The position numbers were made by a program, and so were the translations under genes. Shown one piece after another: positions 25,548 through 33,342 of a stretch of DNA of 64,000 nucleotides; position 1 is the stretch's first letter; every line of letters begins with the position of its first letter. Below the pieces are notes generated by a model, which saw nothing but the letters and a program-made list of their open reading frames with translations, was not told the DNA's origin and ran no database searches. This DNA is from an uncultured Muribaculaceae bacterium (GTDB taxonomy: Bacteria > Bacteroidota > Bacteroidia > Bacteroidales > Muribaculaceae), in assembly GCA_910577315.1 (NCBI GenBank), contig CAJTME010000004.1, forward strand, positions 126,156 through 190,155, read 5' to 3'.

Positions 25548-26477
25548 TTATTCTGCCGGTAGGATGCGGCGTAGTTTCCCGTTTGCGGTCTGCGGCAATG
25601 AGGTGACTGATATTATCCTCTTTGGGGTCTTGCGGTGGTCGCTTATTATTTCGCGGATATTGTCGAGCAGTCTGTCATCTGGATTTTCAGCCACCATAAC
25701 AAGGCGCTCACCAAGCATAGCATCAGTTTCACCGATGAGATAGAAGGGTGGAAGCGATGGAATACGTTGCCTGTATTCTTTTTCCAACTCTTCGGGATGG
25801 AGTTTGATTCCGCCGGAGTTTATGACATTGTCAAACCGTCCGAGCCAACGGAAACTTTGCGTTGACACAAGTTCAACAACATCGTTGGTGACAAGCTTTT
25901 TCCAGGAAAAATTCCCGCTTTCAACAATCAGACAGCCTCGTGAATCGGTAGAAAAGGATATACCCGGCATCGCGTGGAAAATGTCATCGTTCCCGATTTT
26001 GCGCAGTGCCACGTGGCTGCAGGTCTCGGTCATTCCATAGCCGAGATATGCTGAAAATCCCGCGTCGGTTACTTGTCGCGCAAGGTCATCGTTTAGCGGC
26101 GCGCCACCAATCAGGAGGTTTCTCACAAGTTGCGGTGCGTCAGGATTCAGCAGCAATGACTTGATTTGTGACGGAACTACCGCGAGCAAATCGACATGTT
26201 CTTTTATATCCACATCGTTTGATACCGGCAATTCTATGAGGCGGCAGCCGGCAACATCGGCCCTTACGGCCATCATTTTTCCCGCTATATAGTCGGCAGA
26301 AAGAGGAATGGCGAGTACTGAGCCGGAGTGTATTCCGAAAAAACGGTTGGTGGCTGTGGCCGATGCCCTCATGTCTGATTTAAGGAGACGTATACTTTTA
26401 GGGGCACCCGTCGAGCCACTGGTGTGGGCAACGACAAATGGCTCGGCATTATGCCACTCCTGCAGGAAACCGGTCAT
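25548..26477 (-). CDS. menE: o-Succinylbenzoate-CoA ligase (short form)
   Basis: 309-residue adenylate-forming enzyme that activates o-succinylbenzoate with ATP and CoA in menaquinone synthesis. The AMP-binding motifs are VAHTSGSTGAPKSIR (residues 16-30), YLGYGMTETCSHVALR and GRFDNVINSGGIKLHPEELE; the C-terminal PQTANGKLRR holds the catalytic lysine. It lacks about 100 N-terminal residues compared with 450-residue MenE, as other Bacteroidales versions appear to. The start chosen (26475-26477) gives an ATGA overlap with the menC stop; ATGs at 26486 and 26507 in the same frame are alternatives. Last gene of menD-B-C-E. Confidence 0.88.
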   Translation of the reverse strand: MTGFLQEWHNAEPFVVAHTSGSTGAPKSIRLLKSDMRASATATNRFFGIHSGSVLAIPLSADYIAGKMMAVRADVAGCRLIELPVSNDVDIKEHVDLLAVVPSQIKSLLLNPDAPQLVRNLLIGGAPLNDDLARQVTDAGFSAYLGYGMTETCSHVALRKIGNDDIFHAMPGISFSTDSRGCLIVESGNFSWKKLVTNDVVELVSTQSFRWLGRFDNVINSGGIKLHPEELEKEYRQRIPSLPPFYLIGETDAMLGERLVMVAENPDDRLLDNIREIISDHRKTPKRIISVTSLPQTANGKLRRILPAE

Positions 26478-27523
26478 TGACGCCATGGCAACTGTGGAAT
26501 ATCCCATGATTCAGTGGGATTGTAAAACATTCTGTCACCGCGCAATTCGAGTGGCGATGGAAAATTATTTGAGTAAAGCTGTCCCGTCCCAAGTCCCTGT
26601 GGAATCATGGCTCCTTGACGGAAACACCAGCGGGCAATGGCATCCAACCCTATGTTGGACTCGAGCGCCGACGTCGCCCACCATCCTATCTTGCGGGAGA
26701 CTGCCGCTTCAATCCATGCCGCTGATTCGGCCAATCCTCCGCACAGCGCGGGTTTGAGGATGATGTATTGAGGATTGACGGTTTCAAGCAACGCGGCCTT
26801 TTCGGCGTCGGTGCGCTTCCCAATCAAATCTTCATCAAGAGCCACAGGGATGGGGCTTTTAGCGCATATCCCAGCCATCGCAGCCCATTGGTTCTGTTTT
26901 ATGGGCTGCTCAATGGAATGGATTGAAAAACGGCTCAGCTCATCAAGACGCTTCATCGCGTTGCATGGCGAAAAACTACCGTTGGCATCCAACCGTATTT
27001 CAAGGCTGTCGGGAGAATAGACCGTACGTACATAGTGCAACAGGTCAACCTCGCTTTCAAAATCTATGCCTCCGATTTTAAGCTTAAGTACATTGAATCC
27101 TTTGGCCAGTTTTTCGTCAATGCGGTTGCGCATGGTTGCCTTGTCGCCCATCCATATCAGCCCGTTTATCGGTATGCCGGCTTCTCCGCGGGTGAAACTG
27201 TTGTCCTCAAGTTCATTGAGATTTCCAAGAGCCGTCTCGAATCCAAAAATAATTGATGATTCCGCAAACGAATGTATGGCAGCTTCGGCATCGGCAGCTG
27301 TTTCGACAGCACGGCATGCCTCGGCAAGGCGCCGTTCGTAATCGGGTGTGTCGTCTGCGCTGAGTCCGCGGAAAAGGGCACATTCCCCCACCCCGACGTG
27401 GCTGGTATCGGTATCGGTCAGCCGTACCAGCCACGTCGATTTCTGTCTCATTGATTCGCGCGACGTGCGTGCCTCAAAAAGGAAATTTAGGGTATATGGG
27501 GCCCATTCAGCTTTCAGTTTCAT
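26474..27523 (-). CDS. menC: o-Succinylbenzoate synthase
   Basis: 349-residue enolase-superfamily enzyme dehydrating SHCHC to o-succinylbenzoate. Barrel motifs in order: FNVLKLKIGG (KxK, catalytic lysine), RLDANGSFSP (Mg ligand Asp), IEQPIKQ (Glu), VALDEDLIG (Asp/Glu) and YIILKPALCGG (second catalytic lysine). The order and spacing fit MenC rather than muconate-lactonising relatives, and the operon context confirms it. Its start codon shares a base with the menB stop (TGATG), and its stop overlaps menE. Confidence 0.93.
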   Translation of the reverse strand: MKLKAEWAPYTLNFLFEARTSRESMRQKSTWLVRLTDTDTSHVGVGECALFRGLSADDTPDYERRLAEACRAVETAADAEAAIHSFAESSIIFGFETALGNLNELEDNSFTRGEAGIPINGLIWMGDKATMRNRIDEKLAKGFNVLKLKIGGIDFESEVDLLHYVRTVYSPDSLEIRLDANGSFSPCNAMKRLDELSRFSIHSIEQPIKQNQWAAMAGICAKSPIPVALDEDLIGKRTDAEKAALLETVNPQYIILKPALCGGLAESAAWIEAAVSRKIGWWATSALESNIGLDAIARWCFRQGAMIPQGLGTGQLYSNNFPSPLELRGDRMFYNPTESWDIPQLPWRQ

Positions 27524-28347
27524 CAGCCGGGAAATTGCGGGAACTGGTCAAAATCAGGATCGCGTTTTTCAAGGAAAGCGTTTTTGCCCTCCTGGGCCTC
27601 GTCCATTAGGTAATACATCAGTGTTGCGTCGCCTGCAAATTCCATGAGGCCGTGCTGGCCGTTGAGCTCGGCGTTGAGGGCACGTTTAATCATGCGGATG
27701 GCGAAAGGACTGCGTTTCATGATGGTCTTGCACCAGTCGACCACTTCGTCCTCAAGCCGGTCTAAAGGCACAACTTTATTAATCATGCCCATCTCGAGGG
27801 CCTCGGCGGCGGTGTACTGCCGGCAAAGATACCATATTTCGCGGGCTTTCTTCTGTCCTACGCACCGGGCAAGATACGACGAGCCGAATCCGGCGTCGAA
27901 ACTGCCGACTTTGGGGCCGGTCTGGCCAAAACGAGCGTTCTCCGATGCGATTGTGAGATCGCAGATAACCTGAAGAACGTTGCCTCCGCCGATGGCGTAG
28001 CCGTTGACCATGGCTATGACGGGTTTTGTGAGGCTCTGTATGGTCTTGTGCAGTTCAAGCACGTTGAGGCGCGGGATTCCGTCCTCGTCGCGGTATCCGC
28101 CACGGCTTTTGTAGTTCTGGTCGCCGCCCGAACAGAAAGCCTTGTCTCCGGCGCCGGTGAGAACAATCACGCGGATTTCCTTATGGTCGCGGCAGTAGTT
28201 GAAGGCATCGAGCATCTGCGCGTTAGTCTGCGGGCGAAATGCGTTGTAGACTTCGGGGCGGTTGATGGTGATGCGGGCGATTCCCTCGTGGAAATCGAAA
28301 AGTATGTCGGAGTATTCCTTGATTGTGGTCCAGTTGCGTGTTGACAT
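27523..28347 (-). CDS. menB: 1,4-Dihydroxy-2-naphthoyl-CoA synthase
   Basis: 274-residue crotonase-fold enzyme closing the second ring of the naphthoquinone. Key segments are INRPEVYNAFRPQT, CSGGDQNYKSRGGYRDEDG, NGYAIGGGNVLQVICDLTIAS (oxyanion hole) and GPKVGSFDAGFGSSYLAR with the catalytic Asp. Length and motifs are standard for MenB of the bicarbonate-independent or -dependent types; which type applies was not decided. It lies nine bases after menD and shares a base with menC. Confidence 0.96.
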   Translation of the reverse strand: MSTRNWTTIKEYSDILFDFHEGIARITINRPEVYNAFRPQTNAQMLDAFNYCRDHKEIRVIVLTGAGDKAFCSGGDQNYKSRGGYRDEDGIPRLNVLELHKTIQSLTKPVIAMVNGYAIGGGNVLQVICDLTIASENARFGQTGPKVGSFDAGFGSSYLARCVGQKKAREIWYLCRQYTAAEALEMGMINKVVPLDRLEDEVVDWCKTIMKRSPFAIRMIKRALNAELNGQHGLMEFAGDATLMYYLMDEAQEGKNAFLEKRDPDFDQFPQFPG

Positions 28348-28356
28348 TGTGATAAT

Positions 28357-30066
28357 TTATTTCTTGTTGAAAAATTCAGTGAATACGTTTGCCGATACAG
28401 TGCCGTCGGTGAATATCTCGAGAATTACCGGGGAGGAATTGCTGCTCACAAGTTTCTTCATGGCAGCTGTGAGTTCATCGGCATTTTCAGCGGATATATA
28501 TTTGAAGCCGTAGGCAGCCGCAAGTTTTTTCAACGGAAGCCTTACTTCGGCGGCAAAATATTTTTCAAGTTCGGGTAAATCTCGTGTCGAGCGGATGAAA
28601 CGGAAAATTCCGCCTCCTCCGTTGTTAAGTACGACTATCTTGAATTGCCGGGGTATGAAGGTTGTCGCAAGGGCGCCGATGTCGTATTGCATGCTCATGT
28701 CGCCGGTAATCAGCATGGTGGGCATGCTCGACATGCAGGCCGAACCGATGGCCGTCGACGTGCAGCCATCAATACCGCTCACCCCGCGGTTACAGTTCAC
28801 GGAATTGGCTTTTGAATAATCGAACAGCTGGGCGTAACGCACTGAAGTGCCGTTGCTGAGATGGAGGTTCCACTGATGGGGAAAACGAGCCATTACAATA
28901 GACATAGCCTTGAAGTCGCTCCACGGAGCCGTAGCAGCAAACTCCACGGCCCGCGTCATAGCATTGGCAGATGCCGTCTTCCATGCCGTTTTGAAAGCTG
29001 TCGTTTCGGAATTGTTGCGTTTGCGGATTTTAAGGGACAATCCCGACATCACTGCCCAGGGATGATACGGCAGGCGCAGGGACAGATGTCGGAATGTATC
29101 AACTCCGTTTTCATGCTCACCCACACTCCAATGCTCCACCTCCGGCAGTCGTCTCAACCATTTTTTAACGATGGCAGAGGTCACTGAGCCCCCTAGGGTT
29201 ATGACGATGTCAGGAACGTAGGGGAACGAGTAGATGTCAGAAACCTGCCGCAACGTCGCGTCGATGTTGGTGATGAAATCTCCATACCCGTGGAGATTGC
29301 TCTGCGCCTCCTGCATGACCACTATATTTGGTCGCCGCGACAGCTCGCGCAGTATCGAATCCAAAAAACCGGGAGCCATCGTCCCTGCGAGAATCAGCAC
29401 TTTTGCGGGAGGCATGAGGCGATTGGCAAGCTCCTCCATGACATCGTCGGGCGCGGATGGAGTTGTGGGAGCCGCGGTTTTTACAAGTCGTGAGAGCTCG
29501 CCGAAGTCATCAGCTGTTTCAACGTCACATTCTTCGCCGAGCGGTTCGGCCAACCGGATGTTTATGTGTACAGGCCCCGGACGCCCATGAGTGGCAAGGC
29601 TCAGGGCGTCGTTCATGCGGCGGTTAATCATCCACATACGGTCTGGTTCGTCACTCTCGACCGGGATGTCGAAAGTGCCTTTTATGAAATTTGAATATAT
29701 TCCAGGTTGTATAATCGTTTGTGAGTCATCCTGGTCTATCCATTCTTCCGGTCGGTCGGCCGTTATTACTATCAGGGGCACGGCTCGGTAAAACGCTTCG
29801 GCTACGGCAGGTCCATAGTTGAGCGGAGCCGTTCCGGAGGTGCAGGCCAGCGCTACTGGGCACTGGCTTGCAGATGCCATGCCGAGGGCTATGAAACCTG
29901 CCGAGCGTTCGTCAATCACCACCCTCGTGTTTATGTCGGGATGGCGTTCGAGCGCTACAACAAGCGGTGCGTTGCGGCTGCCCGGCGAGACTACGGCTTC
30001 TCCAACGCCATGGCGCGAGAGAAGCGAGGCAAGCATGCGGGCGACCTTTTTCGTGGTATTTTTCAT
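28357..30066 (-). CDS. menD: SEPHCHC synthase
   Basis: 569-residue thiamine-diphosphate enzyme adding a succinic semialdehyde unit to isochorismate. The N-terminal domain contains VVSPGSRNAPLVVAL (isochorismate-binding SPGSR), VIDERSAGFIALGMA with the cofactor-activating Glu, and CTSGTAPLNYGPAVAEAF. The C-terminal ThDP/metal motif is GDMSMQYDIGAL...VVLNNGGGGIF. Full length. It is the first gene of the men operon here; the menF (isochorismate synthase) gene that often precedes menD in this phylum is not adjacent, since the next gene upstream diverges. A promoter lies at 30097-30129. Confidence 0.96.
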   Translation of the reverse strand: MKNTTKKVARMLASLLSRHGVGEAVVSPGSRNAPLVVALERHPDINTRVVIDERSAGFIALGMASASQCPVALACTSGTAPLNYGPAVAEAFYRAVPLIVITADRPEEWIDQDDSQTIIQPGIYSNFIKGTFDIPVESDEPDRMWMINRRMNDALSLATHGRPGPVHINIRLAEPLGEECDVETADDFGELSRLVKTAAPTTPSAPDDVMEELANRLMPPAKVLILAGTMAPGFLDSILRELSRRPNIVVMQEAQSNLHGYGDFITNIDATLRQVSDIYSFPYVPDIVITLGGSVTSAIVKKWLRRLPEVEHWSVGEHENGVDTFRHLSLRLPYHPWAVMSGLSLKIRKRNNSETTAFKTAWKTASANAMTRAVEFAATAPWSDFKAMSIVMARFPHQWNLHLSNGTSVRYAQLFDYSKANSVNCNRGVSGIDGCTSTAIGSACMSSMPTMLITGDMSMQYDIGALATTFIPRQFKIVVLNNGGGGIFRFIRSTRDLPELEKYFAAEVRLPLKKLAAAYGFKYISAENADELTAAMKKLVSSNSSPVILEIFTDGTVSANVFTEFFNKK

Positions 30067-30096
30067 TTTTAATTAAAAAATGTGAATACGAGTAAA

Positions 30097-30129
30097 CAAA
30101 GTTACGCATTTTTTTCTTAATTTTACAAG
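30097..30129 (-). promoter_or_regulatory. Promoter of the men operon
   Basis: Minus-strand TAACTTTG (30097-30104), with CTTG (30126-30129), a one-mismatch -33 element, 21 bases upstream. Located about 30 bases before the menD ATG, in the divergent gap shared with the Omp85-like gene. Confidence 0.65.
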
Positions 30130-30141
30130 ACTATTTCATTT

Positions 30142-31302
30142 ATGAGAAAGCTAATTCTGATATTGACGGCCCTGGTGGCTCCATATGTGCTTGCGGCTCA
30201 GACACCGCAAGACTCTGTGGCTGCGGTTGATTCTGTGGTTCCTGAAAAGAAGCCCGGGCTGATAAAACGTATTATTGATTATTTCGATGAGTCAAACAAG
30301 AAACCCATTGGCCGTAAGATGGACTTCAGTCTGATTGGCGGTCCATATTATTCTTCCGACTCGAAATTTGGCATAGGACTTGTGGCCGCGGGGCTTTACA
30401 ATACCTTCCCGGAAGACACCCTTACCAAACCTTCCAATATATCGCTTTCGTTCAAAGCGACCACGGCAGCGCACTTTGAACTGGGTGTAAGCGGCGAGCA
30501 TATTTTTCCGCACGACCGCTACCGCCTCACCTACGAGGTGTCTTTCTCGTCAATCCGCACCCGCTATTGGGGCGTGGGATATGACATGTGCAGCAATGAT
30601 GACAATGAATCGAAATACCGTTACCTGGCGTCATCGGCTGAAGCCCACTTCGCATGGCGAATAGGACGGAACATATATCTGGGGCCGATGATGACTTTCA
30701 ATTATGTTAATGCCGGCGACCTGCAGAAGCCCGAGTTGTGGGAGGGCGACCCGCTGCGCACGTTCAATTATGGTATCGGCGCTTCGTTCCGTTTCGATAC
30801 CCGCGACAATCTCACGGCTCCGAAACATGGCGTTTTTGTCCGTTTCGACCAGTCGTTTGATTTCAAATGGATGGGAAACAAGTATCCGTTCAAGGTAAAT
30901 GAACTGACGGCCGCCTGGTATGGACCGCTATGGAAGGGCGCCACGCTCGCCACACAGCTCCACTGGCGGGTTACCTGGGGTGATACACCTTGGGCGCTGA
31001 TGTCGTCGATTGGCGGCAGTTCGTCAATGCGTGGATATTTCGAAGGCCGTTACCGTGACAAGGGCGAAGCCGATATTTGCGTTGAGCTGCGTCAGCATGT
31101 ATGGCGCCGCAATGGTGTGGTTGCCTGGGTGGGCGCCGCTTCTCTCTTCCCAAAACTTTCTGAAATCAATTTCCACGAAATTTTACCCAACTTTGGCTTC
31201 GGCTACCGCTGGGAGTTCAAGAAAAACGTCAATGTCCGCGTTGATGTTGGCTTCGGCAAACATCAGTCCGGCTTCTTCTTCAATATCAACGAGGCCTTTT
31301 AA
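30142..31302 (+). CDS. BamA/TamA (Omp85) family outer-membrane barrel
   Basis: 386 residues. Signal peptide MRKLILILTALVAPYVLAAQ, then a short periplasmic stretch (to about 60) and a C-terminal 16-strand-type barrel. The GGSSSMRGYFEGRYRDK segment matches the lid-loop (V/I)RGY motif of Omp85 proteins. It ends NVRVDVGFGKHQSGFFFNINEAF, with a terminal Phe. No POTRA domains are present, so it is a minimal surface-antigen/D15-like member, not the essential BamA. Substrate or partner unknown. Diverges from menD; the phosphoethanolamine transferase-like gene follows after 38 bases. Confidence 0.85.
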   Translation: MRKLILILTALVAPYVLAAQTPQDSVAAVDSVVPEKKPGLIKRIIDYFDESNKKPIGRKMDFSLIGGPYYSSDSKFGIGLVAAGLYNTFPEDTLTKPSNISLSFKATTAAHFELGVSGEHIFPHDRYRLTYEVSFSSIRTRYWGVGYDMCSNDDNESKYRYLASSAEAHFAWRIGRNIYLGPMMTFNYVNAGDLQKPELWEGDPLRTFNYGIGASFRFDTRDNLTAPKHGVFVRFDQSFDFKWMGNKYPFKVNELTAAWYGPLWKGATLATQLHWRVTWGDTPWALMSSIGGSSSMRGYFEGRYRDKGEADICVELRQHVWRRNGVVAWVGAASLFPKLSEINFHEILPNFGFGYRWEFKKNVNVRVDVGFGKHQSGFFFNINEAF

Positions 31303-31340
31303 TAGACCTGTGCCAATCCGGCCATTTGCTTTATCACACT

Positions 31341-33041
31341 ATGAAACCGTTAAAGGATATAATTCACCGCATTTTTTTCCCGGATGTACTTGTATGGTTC
31401 TATCCGGCCCTTTTGATAATTCCCAATATCATACTTGACATCACCGAATTCTCGTCTCCATTGGTCAAGGCAGCCAATATATTGTTGCCTTTGGGCGTCT
31501 ACCTTCTGCTGATGGGTTTATGGAAAAATGTAGGACGGACGGCGCTGTTCCTTTTTCCTGTGCTTTTCTATGCGGCTTTCCAGATTGTGCTTCTATATCT
31601 TTACGGAGAGTCCATCATAGCCGTGGATATGATTCTAAACGTTTTCACCACCAACGTCAGCGAAGCAACCGAACTTCTCGGCAATCTGGCCATCGCCATA
31701 ATCACAGTGCTCATACTTTATATTCCTCCCCTCATAATCAGCATCGCGCTTGTGTCCGGGAAGAAGTATGCCAAAGCCGATACAATGCGCAAAGCCCGCA
31801 AGACGTCCGGCTGGCTTTTGGCCGTTGGCGGTGTATGCCTTTTGGCCTGTTTCATGTTTGTGCCCAGATTCAATGTCCTGCGTGACATATTTCCCGTAAA
31901 TGTCATGCATAATACCGTAACGGCTCTTAAACGCACAGCCGCCACTGAGGACTATTACCGCACCTCGGCCAATTTCTCTTATAAGGCCACATCGTCGCGT
32001 CCGGTCGAAGACAAGGAAATATATGTTCTTGTGATTGGCGAAACCTCCCGAGCCGACAACTGGCAGCTATTCGGTTATGACCGGCCCACCAATCCCAGGC
32101 TATCCCGTCGGGATGGATTGCTTAAATATCCTAAGACGCTTTCCGAAAGCAACACCACTCACAAGAGCGTGCCACTGATGATGTCGTGGGTGACAGCCAA
32201 AAATTTCGGAGACTCCATATATACAGCAAAAAGCGTCATTTCCGCATTCAATGAATCGGGCTACCGCACTGCATTTTTCTCAAATCAGGGCCGTAATCAT
32301 TCATTCATCGATTTCTTTGCGCGTGAAGCGCAGTCGACGGTATTCCTGCACGATGACTCGCAGACTCACTATGATGCTGAATTGGTGCCGATGTTGAGCC
32401 GTTTCATCAACGAATCGCCAAGCAACAAACTCTTCATTGTGTTGCATACCTACGGCTCTCACTTCAACTATAACGAGCGGTATCCTGCCGACCGCTCGGT
32501 GTTCACACCCGACGGAAATACCGAGGCCGACCGTGCCAACCGCGATGAACTTATCAATGCCTATGATAATACTATTGTATACACTGATGCGTTGCTTGAC
32601 GGAATCATCTCTGCGCTCGAAGCACAAAATTGTCAGTCAGCCCTGATGTATCTTTCCGACCATGGCGAGGATATTTTCGACGACCGCCGTGGTCGCTTCC
32701 TCCATGCGTCGCCAGTTCCGACTTATTGGCAACTTCACGTTCCGCTGCTGATTTGGATGTCACCTCAGCTGCGCGAATCACAGCCGGAACTGTATGTAGC
32801 CGGCGCGAAACATCAGAATCTGAACGTGGCTTCATCGCGCGTGGTGTTCGACACTATGTTGTCGCTTGCAGGAATTGAGACTCCTTATGCCGACCGTGCA
32901 AAAGCGCTTACCGACTCTACCTATCATCAGGGAAAACGACTGTATCTTAACGACTACAACGAGGGTGTGGTCCTCGATGCCGCCGGCCTGCGCAGCTACG
33001 ACCGAGATATGCTTGCCTCGAAAGGCATAGCTGAAAAATAG
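31341..33041 (+). CDS. Lipid A phosphoethanolamine transferase-like sulfatase-fold enzyme
   Basis: 566 residues. Five N-terminal membrane helices (to about residue 175) are followed by a periplasmic alkaline-phosphatase-fold domain. VLVIGETSRADNWQLFGYDRPTNP includes the nucleophile Thr235; SNTTHKSVPLMMSW, HTYGSHFNYNERYP and YLSDHGEDI supply the expected metal and substrate ligands. This is the EptA/CptA layout, so it probably moves phosphoethanolamine from phosphatidylethanolamine to lipid A or a core sugar. Acceptor and effect on cationic-peptide resistance are inferred. ATG 31341 was chosen; an in-frame TTG five codons upstream is less likely. Confidence 0.88.
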   Translation: MKPLKDIIHRIFFPDVLVWFYPALLIIPNIILDITEFSSPLVKAANILLPLGVYLLLMGLWKNVGRTALFLFPVLFYAAFQIVLLYLYGESIIAVDMILNVFTTNVSEATELLGNLAIAIITVLILYIPPLIISIALVSGKKYAKADTMRKARKTSGWLLAVGGVCLLACFMFVPRFNVLRDIFPVNVMHNTVTALKRTAATEDYYRTSANFSYKATSSRPVEDKEIYVLVIGETSRADNWQLFGYDRPTNPRLSRRDGLLKYPKTLSESNTTHKSVPLMMSWVTAKNFGDSIYTAKSVISAFNESGYRTAFFSNQGRNHSFIDFFAREAQSTVFLHDDSQTHYDAELVPMLSRFINESPSNKLFIVLHTYGSHFNYNERYPADRSVFTPDGNTEADRANRDELINAYDNTIVYTDALLDGIISALEAQNCQSALMYLSDHGEDIFDDRRGRFLHASPVPTYWQLHVPLLIWMSPQLRESQPELYVAGAKHQNLNVASSRVVFDTMLSLAGIETPYADRAKALTDSTYHQGKRLYLNDYNEGVVLDAAGLRSYDRDMLASKGIAEK

Positions 33042-33091
33042 CGGTCAGCGCGTTGTCTCTTATACAGATTGCATTTGTCTGGTTAAGATGT

Positions 33092-33267
33092 ATTTGGATT
33101 GCTCAATTCATAGGACAATCCTTTTCGTTTTAGGAAATATATGACAGGCGTAAAATTATAAAAGTTATCCAAAACTAAATACCATATACCTAATATATAG
33201 TAAGTTATAGAATTTTGGATGCTAAAAAGTTGTCCAAAACGATTATTTTTGAAATTATTTGGATAAT
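33092..33267 (+). promoter_or_regulatory. Repeated TCCAAA / TTTGGA elements upstream of nrdD
   Basis: In the AT-rich 300-base gap (33042-33342) the same core occurs five times: ATTTGGAT (33092-33099), GTTATCCAAAAC (33164-33175), TTTTGGAT (33213-33220), GTTGTCCAAAAC (33229-33240) and ATTTGGATAAT (33257-33267). The last copy overlaps the -33 box. The copies face both ways, giving inverted pairs, as expected for a repressor or activator array. An NrdR-like half palindrome (CTAATATATAG, 33190-33200) lies between but is imperfect. No protein-coding gene is seen in the gap. Function is inferred from position only. Confidence 0.45.
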
Positions 33268-33289
33268 AAAAAAAGTAATCGTAACTTTG
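33258..33289 (+). promoter_or_regulatory. Promoter of nrdD-nrdG
   Basis: TTTG at 33258-33261 and TAACTTTG at 33282-33289, spacer 20 bases: exact consensus. The leader is about 50 bases and contains a run of eight or more C followed by A (33308-33322). Confidence 0.82.
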
Positions 33290-33342
33290 CAGCATCTTTA
33301 ATTCTCACCCCCCCCAAAAAAAATACCTCCTAAGAACCAACG

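Noticed and set aside
33181..33205. NrdR box upstream of nrdD
   Set aside because: The partial palindrome CTAATATATAG matches the consensus core poorly and has no second box at the usual spacing.
33083..33295. 70-codon minus-strand frame upstream of nrdD
   Set aside because: AT-rich intergenic DNA with Phe/Tyr/Asn-biased translation, overlapping the nrdD promoter; no protein-like features.
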